In this document: positions 7,935-13,243 of the stretch, one piece after another
Position numbering within the stretch: the stretch's first letter is position 1
How the letters are laid out: every line of letters starts with the position of its first letter
Assembly: GCA_024654105.1 (NCBI GenBank)
Contig: JANLID010000207.1
Location: 1-13,243, forward strand
Source of the DNA: Gallionella sp.
Lineage (GTDB): Bacteria > Pseudomonadota > Gammaproteobacteria > Burkholderiales > Gallionellaceae
Reading direction: 5' to 3'
DNA length: 13,243 bases
Notes under the pieces: model-generated
The model's input: only the letters and a program-made list of their open reading frames with translations
Told to the model about the DNA's origin: nothing
Database searches by the model: none
Program-made: the position numbers and the translations under genes

Positions 7935-8002
7935 GTAGGTCGGGTTTCAACCCGACGGGATTGGCGAATCGAAGCAAAATGTCGGGTTGAAACCCGACCT
8001 AC
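7935..8002. repeat. Inverted REP pair (BIME-like)
   Basis: Two 22-bp palindromic units, 7935-7956 and 7981-8002, are exact reverse complements apart from their centre. Each begins or ends with GTAGGTCGGGTT/AACCCGACCTAC and folds on itself (GTCGGGTT-TC-AACCCGAC in the first). They are separated by 24 bp. This sequence type resembles REP elements mobilised by REP-associated tyrosine transposases, common in proteobacteria. No transposase is in the window. The 7683-8114 gap has no gene; besides this pair it holds the palindrome and promoter boxes listed separately, and the doubled word ACAGACCTG near 8051. Confidence 0.85.
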
Positions 8003-8114
8003 AGAAAATACTACGCCGCTTCGCCCTTCGCTGCTTCAGGCAGGCGCAGGACAGACCTGACAGACCTGAGTGAAATGTTCAAGTAGCCGCAATTTAAGTT
8101 TTAGGAGAAATATC

Positions 8115-8843
8115 ATGAAAACATCAAAACGGATTTCTGGCATGTTTAGCGCAGTTGTGCTTGTAGCTTTCTTCGGTACGGCCTGCGCCGAAAGCTTCCC
8201 GGAAAAAACCGGCTATCTGATCGACAGCCGTGGCAACGTTGTCAAAAACGCTTACGGGGAATGCTGGCGTACCGGCTATTGGACCCCGGCCATGGCCATT
8301 GAGGAATGTGACCCTGATCTGGTATTAAAGAAAATGCCCACATCAGCCGGGACCACGTCGGTCGAGCCCATATCGCCAGCTCCGGCCCCTGTTGTTGCAC
8401 CCCCTCCGCCCCCGCCCGTTCCAGCTCCGGCTCCGGCAAAGCCTGTAGTGCAAGTCCACTTTAATGCGGAGACGCTGTTTGACTTCGACAGAGCCGTGGT
8501 CAAACCGGAAGGCCAGAAAATCCTGGACGAAAAAATTGTCGCCAGCATGCAAATGTATCCGGAAGTGGCGATGCTGATCATCGTCGGGCACGCAGACCGC
8601 ATCGGCACGGAAGCATACAACCAGAATTTGTCCGAGCGCCGCGCCAATGCGGTCAAGGCCTACCTGGTGAAACAGGGCATTCCCGCGGAACGCATGAAGG
8701 CATCGGGCAAAGGCGAATCCGATCCCGATCCGGAAGCCGATACCATGCAGGCTTGTAAAGGCCTGAGAGGCAGCAGGCTGATTGCATGCTTGCAGCCTGA
8801 TCGCCGCGTCGCCATAGAGTCGCAAAAGCGGGCGCCCGAATGA
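8115..8843 (+). CDS. OmpA-family outer membrane/peptidoglycan-binding protein
   Basis: The 242-aa protein starts with a signal peptide (MKTSKRISG, hydrophobic core, then GTACA-ES). Cleavage by signal peptidase I after Ala25 is likely; the Cys at 24 lies in GTAC, a poor lipobox. Residues 30-70 carry the short C50-W...WTPA...C65-D segment found before the linker in beta-proteobacterial OmpA proteins. A Pro/Ala linker spans about 77-110. The OmpA C-terminal domain (111-236) has GHADRIGTEAYNQNLSERRA, with Asp161 and Arg176 at the positions that bind diaminopimelate in E. coli OmpA, and a Cys204/Cys215 pair like the E. coli domain. No beta-barrel domain of normal size is present, so the protein is more a periplasmic tether than a porin. 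ATG 8115 has AGGAGA 7 nt upstream, which favours it over the in-frame codon at 8070. Confidence 0.92.
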   Translation: MKTSKRISGMFSAVVLVAFFGTACAESFPEKTGYLIDSRGNVVKNAYGECWRTGYWTPAMAIEECDPDLVLKKMPTSAGTTSVEPISPAPAPVVAPPPPPPVPAPAPAKPVVQVHFNAETLFDFDRAVVKPEGQKILDEKIVASMQMYPEVAMLIIVGHADRIGTEAYNQNLSERRANAVKAYLVKQGIPAERMKASGKGESDPDPEADTMQACKGLRGSRLIACLQPDRRVAIESQKRAPE

Positions 8844-8859
8844 AAAAGGAGACCCGTCT

Positions 8860-9073
8860 GACATCAGCGCGATAGAACGTGCCTACAGGCGATACGCACG
8901 GTTTTACGACCTTGCCTTTGGCGCAGTCTTTCAACCCGGCCGCAAAGCAATTGTTGAGCGCATGGACTGCAGGCCGGGAGAGAGAATTCTGGAAGTGGGT
9001 GTTCGGCACCGGTCTGTCTCTTCCGCTGTATCCAAAGGGACGCGCAGCGCTTTGCAGAATGCCGCCTCGATAG
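8860..9073 (+). pseudogene. Truncated, frameshifted SAM-dependent methyltransferase (PmtA-like)
   Basis: From 8860 the frame reads DISAIERAYRRYARFYDLAFGAV, then KAIVERMDCRPGERILEVGV. This is the N-terminus and start of motif I of a class I SAM methyltransferase of the phosphatidylethanolamine N-methyltransferase type. At about 9000-9012 the frame shifts: the motif continues as GTGLSLPLYPKG one base out of register, consistent with an extra T in GGTGTTCGG. Homology ends at about 9040, and the shifted frame stops at 9071-9073, leaving under a third of a normal 200-220-aa enzyme. No start codon is in frame, although AAGGAG at 8846-8851 overlaps the end of the OmpA-family gene. A stop-start overlap ATGA at 8840 leads only to a 12-codon dead end. 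The family alkylates phospholipid head groups or small substrates; this copy is inactive. Confidence 0.75.
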
Positions 9074-9219
9074 CTAGTCTGATTCTCACTACGGATGCGA
9101 TGGTTGCGCAGCTGCCGAAGGGCGAGGGGAAGCCTGAGGTCAGGGATGAGATGGAGATGTAGCGAGTGCGTCCGGGAAATATTGATCCGGCACAGTGAAG
9201 CAGCAATTCCGTTCGGACA

Positions 9220-9253
9220 AGCCTGTCGAAGCCCATTCATCTTTCGACAGGCT
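9220..9253. repeat. REP-like inverted repeat with AGCCTGTCGAA arms
   Basis: AGCCTGTCGAA (9220-9230) is exactly inverted as TTCGACAGGCT (9243-9253) with a 12-nt loop. The same core recurs as GAGCCTGTCGAGG at 11591-11603. It lies about 84 bp past the 3' end of the minus-strand ferritin-like gene and could also stop that transcript. The rest of 9074-9336 shows no gene. Confidence 0.65.
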
Positions 9254-9336
9254 ATCAAGAAACAGTTTCCTGCTCACGCCTGCCTCGCAAATGCGGTGCT
9301 TACTTGGCTCGGTGCGAACGGATTTAAGTTAATAGA

Positions 9337-9759
9337 TTACTTGGACAGCGCGTTGGCGATATCGCGCTTGTGTTCTTCTTCCTGGATCAGGATGTCTTCC
9401 AGTACGCGCCGCAGCCCGTATTCCTTGAGCTCCTCGGCCTGGCCGATGCGCTCCTTGTAGCGCTTGATGGCGTTCTCCTCGCCCCACAGATCCTGCTTGA
9501 GCATCTCCACGCTGTCCTTGGAAATCGCGCGTTTCTCTACGTCCACGGTGGGCACGCCGCCGAGGAAGTCGATCTGCTCGGAGAGCATCACGGCATGCTG
9601 CATTTCCTCCGTTGCGTGGATCAGCAGTTCCTTCTGGATGGAGTCGAATTGCGCGCCGTTGATCGTGGCGGCATGCTGCACATACTGGATGGCCGCCGAG
9701 TATTCCCATTCCAGGTCCTTGTTGAGTTCGGCCAACAGCTTCTTCATGGTGATTTTCAT
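9337..9759 (-). CDS. Ferritin-like (bacterioferritin-type) diiron protein
   Basis: The 140-aa protein fits a four-helix ferritin-like bundle. Diiron ligand candidates are E19 (helix A, WEYSAAIQY), E52 and H55 (EEMQH, an E-x2-H), E94 or E95 (LWGEENAIKRY) and E127/H130 (EEEH). In this family such sites oxidise Fe(II) or scavenge peroxide, and 24-mers store iron. Met53 stands between the E-x2-H ligands, where bacterioferritin has its heme-ligating Met52, so heme binding is possible. At 140 aa it is slightly shorter than bacterioferritin (about 155). ATG 9759 is chosen because AGGAG lies 6 nt upstream; ATG 9765 abuts that site, and 9747 is a third in-frame option. It is transcribed divergently from ettA across a 108-bp gap with a weak GATAA...TTATC inverted repeat. 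Confidence 0.85.
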   Translation of the reverse strand: MKITMKKLLAELNKDLEWEYSAAIQYVQHAATINGAQFDSIQKELLIHATEEMQHAVMLSEQIDFLGGVPTVDVEKRAISKDSVEMLKQDLWGEENAIKRYKERIGQAEELKEYGLRRVLEDILIQEEEHKRDIANALSK

Positions 9760-9867
9760 CTGCATCTCCTGTGGTTTAACGATAATGCCTATTCCATCTT
9801 ATCAATTAGCCGGTCGGCGCGCTATCGGTTAAGCTTACATCCGTTTTCAATTCATCCGGCAAAAACC

Positions 9868-11532
<1,665 letters not shown>

Positions 11533-11542
11533 CCGCACTCAT

Positions 11543-11563
11543 CCCTCTCCCGCTGGGAGAGGG
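11543..11563 (+). terminator. GC-rich hairpin after ettA (repeat-derived, terminator-like)
   Basis: CCCTCTCCC (11543-11551) pairs perfectly with GGGAGAGGG (11555-11563) around loop GCT, 10 nt after the ettA stop. It continues as TTGGGGTGAGGG without a T-run. The CCCTCTCCC/GGGAGAGGG words are a widespread dispersed repeat type, and a partial copy (GGGAGAGGGGAGAGGG) occurs at 12382-12397. It may act as a termination or mRNA-stabilising structure. Confidence 0.5.
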
Positions 11564-11579
11564 TTGGGGTGAGGGTAAG

Positions 11580-11612
11580 CCGTTCGCCCTGAGCCTGTCG
11601 AGGCATGACGGG
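11580..11612. repeat. REP-like element with the CCTGTCGA core
   Basis: The stretch CCGTTCGCCCTGAGCCTGTC, then GAGGCATGACGG, resembles dispersed proteobacterial repeats of the GTTCG...GAGCCTGTCGA type. It shares AGCCTGTCGA with the inverted repeat at 9220-9253. It sits between the ettA hairpin and the vapBC promoter block. Confidence 0.5.
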
Positions 11613-11613
11613 G

Positions 11614-11652
11614 TGGCTAACATGCGTTGCTCAGACTAGAATGCCGCCATTC
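11614..11652 (+). promoter_or_regulatory. Promoter-like block upstream of vapBC, copy 1
   Basis: TGGCTAAC (11614-11621), 15 bp, then TAGAATGCC starting at 11637, then CATTC at 11648. TAGAAT is a good sigma-70 -10 hexamer. The same words occur at identical spacing at 12402-12440 before the second module. No clear TTGACA-like -35 is seen. The antitoxin start codon lies 69 bp after the -10. Confidence 0.6.
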
Positions 11653-11710
11653 ATCAAGCGGCTGTTCAGCAAGCAGTTATGGGCAGCCGCATCTGAAAAG
11701 GAGCAACGCC

Positions 11711-11986
11711 ATGACACTAGCAGAGAAGATATATCAGCATAGCTGCAAGCTGCCGGAACAGGCCGCACGAGAGGCGCTGGATTTCATCGAATTCCTGGAG
11801 CGGCGTTATACCGAGAAATCAGCCGCACCAGCCGGTGATACGGATACTTTTCTTGCCGCCATCGCAGGCAAACTCAGCGATGATTTTCCCGACGACATCA
11901 CCGACGACGATCTCGGAAAAGACGTGCCGCGCCGCGAACTGGACCGATGGCTTACCTGCTCGACACCAACGCAGTCATCGCATTGA
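11711..11986 (+). CDS. VapB-like antitoxin (DUF2281-type)
   Basis: The 91-aa protein begins MTLAEKIYQHSCKLPEQAAR and continues EALDFIEFLERRY, the DUF2281 pattern of short antitoxin-like proteins often encoded beside PIN toxins. The C-terminal half is acidic (DDFPDDITDDDLGKD), as expected of a toxin-wrapping tail. It would neutralise the downstream VapC and probably help repress its own promoter. ATG 11711 has AAAAGGAG about 7 nt upstream. The coding region overlaps the toxin gene by 40 bp; the last 13 residues (LTCSTPTQSSH at the end) are read out of frame with the toxin N-terminus and may be a recent extension past an ancestral stop near the toxin ATG. This is inference from the low-complexity tail. 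Confidence 0.8.
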   Translation: MTLAEKIYQHSCKLPEQAAREALDFIEFLERRYTEKSAAPAGDTDTFLAAIAGKLSDDFPDDITDDDLGKDVPRRELDRWLTCSTPTQSSH

Positions 11987-12348
11987 TGAAGAACCACGCC
12001 CGCGTTGTGGCGAGTGTTCGCAAAGCAGGTCGATCCGAACTCGTCATTTGTGCACCCGTGGAAGCCGAACTATGGTTCGGTGCGAGCAAAAGCAGCCGAA
12101 TCGATGAAAACCGCCAACACCTGAAAACCTTGCTTGACTGGTTGCCCAGTCTTCCATTTTGCGAGGCGGCGCGCATATCCGGCGAAATTCGCGCCGACCT
12201 TGCACGCAAAGGCACACCCGTCGGCCCTTACGATTTGCAGATTGCTGCCATTGCGTTGGCTAATGACTGCGTACTGGTGACGCATAATGTTGGTGAGTTT
12301 TCGCGCATCGCGGGGTTGAAGCTCGAAGATTGGGAAGCGGAAAAATGA
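11947..12348 (+). CDS. VapC-family PIN-domain toxin (endoribonuclease)
   Basis: The 133-aa protein is a typical PIN domain. Asp6 lies in LLDTN, Glu41 in VEAELWFGA, Asp96 in GPYDLQIAAIAL, and the last position is Asn114 in VTHNVGEFSRI, a common substitution in this subfamily. These residues bind the divalent metal used to cut RNA, in VapC toxins usually tRNA or rRNA loops. It overlaps the upstream antitoxin gene by 40 bp in another frame, so translation is probably coupled. Autoregulation by the antitoxin-toxin complex at the 11614-11652 promoter block is expected from the family. The gene looks intact and starts at the only sensible ATG. Confidence 0.92.
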   Translation: MAYLLDTNAVIALMKNHARVVASVRKAGRSELVICAPVEAELWFGASKSSRIDENRQHLKTLLDWLPSLPFCEAARISGEIRADLARKGTPVGPYDLQIAAIALANDCVLVTHNVGEFSRIAGLKLEDWEAEK

Positions 12349-12401
12349 TTGCGAGGCTGACCCCTTTAGTTCTTTAGTTACGGGAGAGGGGAGAGGGTTG
12401 C

Positions 12402-12440
12402 TGGCTAACGTATTGAGCTAAGATTAGAATGCCCACATTC
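12402..12440 (+). promoter_or_regulatory. Promoter-like block upstream of the DUF4160/DUF2442 module, copy 2
   Basis: TGGCTAAC (12402-12409), 15 bp, TAGAATGCC from 12425 and CATTC at 12436-12440 repeat the spacing of the block at 11614-11652. The bases just before the -10 also agree (GCT-AGA). The small ORF start codon is 25 bp after TAGAAT. It is preceded by GGGAGAGGGGAGAGGG, a partial copy of the post-ettA repeat. Confidence 0.6.
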
Positions 12441-12455
12441 AAACGGAGGTTGGCC

Positions 12456-12557
12456 ATGCAAACAATCAAACCTGAAAAGAGAAAATACGCATTCAAGGCA
12501 GCGGTCATTTCCACGCGCGGCTATCGCTTTAACCGAGACGAAGCAAACGCGCGGTAA
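12456..12557 (+). CDS. 33-aa small protein leading the DUF4160/DUF2442 operon
   Basis: ATG 12456 is preceded by GGAGG with a 6-nt spacer, the strongest Shine-Dalgarno sequence in the window. The product, MQTIKPEKRKYAFKAAVIST then RGYRFNRDEANAR, is basic with no transmembrane segment. The stop TAA (12555-12557) lies 5 nt before the DUF4160 start, which itself lacks a good ribosome-binding site, so the small ORF probably supplies translational coupling. I do not recognise the product. It may be a small third component, a leader peptide, or the N-terminal remnant of a larger gene. Confidence 0.55.
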   Translation: MQTIKPEKRKYAFKAAVISTRGYRFNRDEANAR

Positions 12558-12562
12558 GCAAC

Positions 12563-12823
12563 ATGCCAACCATCAGCCAGTTTTTCGGAATCATCATCCA
12601 GATGTTCTGGAATGAACACTCGCCGCCGCATTTTCACTGCAAGTATGGCGATTACGAGGCGACCGTCAACATCCGCACGTTGGAAGTGACGGAAGGAAAG
12701 TTGCCAAGGCGAGCAATGAATCTCGTCCTCGATTGGGCTGAGCTGCATCAAGCGGAACTGCTCGAAGATTGGGAACTCTGCGAAGCCAAGCAACAACCCA
12801 AGCCCATCGCACCATTGGAGTAA
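12563..12823 (+). CDS. DUF4160-family protein
   Basis: The 86-aa protein begins MPTISQFFGIIIQMFWNEHS followed by PPHFHCKYGDYEA, the DUF4160 hallmark with a conserved His-rich PPHFH. It then has LPRRAMNLVLDWAELHQAEL and LLEDWEL, the second conserved half. The function is not established. The family is usually found directly upstream of DUF2442 proteins, which has suggested a two-component, toxin-antitoxin-like role; that is inference here. The start follows the 33-codon ORF by 5 nt. Its last codons contain the GGAG ribosome-binding site for the next gene. Confidence 0.88.
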   Translation: MPTISQFFGIIIQMFWNEHSPPHFHCKYGDYEATVNIRTLEVTEGKLPRRAMNLVLDWAELHQAELLEDWELCEAKQQPKPIAPLE

Positions 12824-12825
12824 TC

Positions 12826-13092
12826 ATGACTGCATACTGGAGAGTGACTGAAGTTCGCGTGGTCGGCGACTACGCCGTTTTTGTCCGCTTTAAGGATGGG
12901 CTTGAAGGCGTAGTGCGCTTTCTGCCGGGGTTCTTTCGTGGGGTGTTCTCACACTTGAGCGACCCCGCAAAGTTTAGACAAGTCACCGTGGTTGGTGGTG
13001 CGGTGACATGGCCGGGTGAACTTGACCTTGCGCCAGACGCGATGCATGAAGAAATTAAGCAGCGCGGTGGTGAGTGGGTGGTTGAGAAGTAG
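12826..13092 (+). CDS. DUF2442-family protein
   Basis: The 88-aa protein matches DUF2442: a beta-rich start (VTEVRVVGDYAVFVRFKDGL, then EGVVRF), a GVFSHLSDPAKFRQV middle and TWPGELDLAPDAMHEEIKQR at the end, corresponding to the family's W-P-x-G-x-D-L-x-x-D signature. The function is unknown; members often sit beside DUF4160 and resemble small antitoxin or DNA-binding accessory proteins. ATG 12826 follows the DUF4160 stop by 2 nt, with GGAG 5 nt upstream. The ATG is favoured over upstream in-frame codons because the conserved region starts at once. Confidence 0.88.
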   Translation: MTAYWRVTEVRVVGDYAVFVRFKDGLEGVVRFLPGFFRGVFSHLSDPAKFRQVTVVGGAVTWPGELDLAPDAMHEEIKQRGGEWVVEK

Positions 13093-13243
13093 GTCGTATC
13101 GAAAACAATTGCGATGCTGAACATCCCGCTTAAATTTTCAAGTAAGAGCTTCTTGCAAAACTATTTTTGAAACGGAGCGCAATGACATTTGATGCCCAAA
13201 TTTTGGCATAGAAATGGTTACGCTTCCCATTTTTGCGGCAATC
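13093..13243. other. 3' end of the window, no supported gene
   Basis: The sequence becomes AT-richer. A weak promoter-like pair (TTGCGA near 13109, TAAATT 16 bp later) is present, and a ribosome-binding-like GGAG (13174-13177) precedes an ATG at 13182 that opens only 9 codons (MTFDAQILA, stop at 13209-13211). The near-palindrome GCCCAAATTTTGGC lies inside it. This could be the start of a new, possibly broken, transcription unit continuing beyond the window. Confidence 0.3.

Noticed and set aside
7830..8060. 76-codon ORF across the OmpA-family leader
   Set aside because: It is translated straight through the REP pair and promoter-like sequence and has no ribosome-binding site or recognisable domain.
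9370..9867. N-terminal extension of EttA by 166 codons
   Set aside because: The stretch is antisense to a convincing ferritin-like gene, and EttA homologs begin at the MAQYVMSML start at 9868.
13182..13211. Nine-codon ORF MTFDAQILA with GGAG upstream
   Set aside because: Too short to support as a gene; possibly the start of something broken or continuing beyond the window.

Overview
The window looks like chromosomal DNA of a GC-rich betaproteobacterium, probably Nitrosomonadales or Gallionellaceae-like. This rests on three things: the tRNA-Phe sequence type, an OmpA with the Cys-Trp...Trp-Thr-Pro-Ala...Cys-Asp segment typical of beta-proteobacterial OmpA proteins, and the style of prfC and ettA. 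The taxonomic call is inference from remembered family resemblance, not from a search.

Layout. 1-1658: the end of a PAP2 phosphatase gene, then a DedA-PAP2 fusion; both fit recycling of undecaprenyl (or other lipid) phosphate carriers. 1674-2025: a decayed remnant of gcvPB (glycine dehydrogenase subunit 2). 2074-2487: a strong tRNA-type promoter, a broken tRNA-Phe copy split in its anticodon loop by about 143 bp of hairpin-rich tandem repeat, then an intact tRNA-Phe and its terminator. 2506-4155: prfC (release factor 3). 4214-4927: a long perfect-looking hairpin followed by an unrecognised cysteine-containing membrane protein. 5004-7682: a P-type ATPase strikingly like animal Na,K-ATPase in its ion-site residues. 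7683-8843: a 432-bp leader with a palindrome, promoter-like boxes and a REP pair, then an OmpA-family protein. 8860-9073: a frameshifted, truncated methyltransferase remnant. 9337-9759 (minus): a ferritin-like diiron protein, divergent from ettA (9868-11532), an ABC-F translation factor. 11533-13243: an accessory tail with REP-like repeats, a vapBC-type toxin-antitoxin pair, and a three-gene DUF4160/DUF2442 module led by an unannotated 33-codon ORF.

How it fits together. The core genes serve translation (tRNA-Phe, RF3, EttA), the envelope (PAP2, DedA-PAP2, OmpA) and ion or iron homeostasis (P-type ATPase, ferritin-like protein). Decay and mobility are visible between them: two protein pseudogenes, one tRNA pseudogene, at least three kinds of REP-like palindrome, and two small modules that share the same promoter block (TGGCTAAC, 15 bp, TAGAATGCC). 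The most promising unexplained items are the interrupted tRNA-Phe, the shared promoter block, and the coupled 33-aa ORF/DUF4160/DUF2442 cluster.
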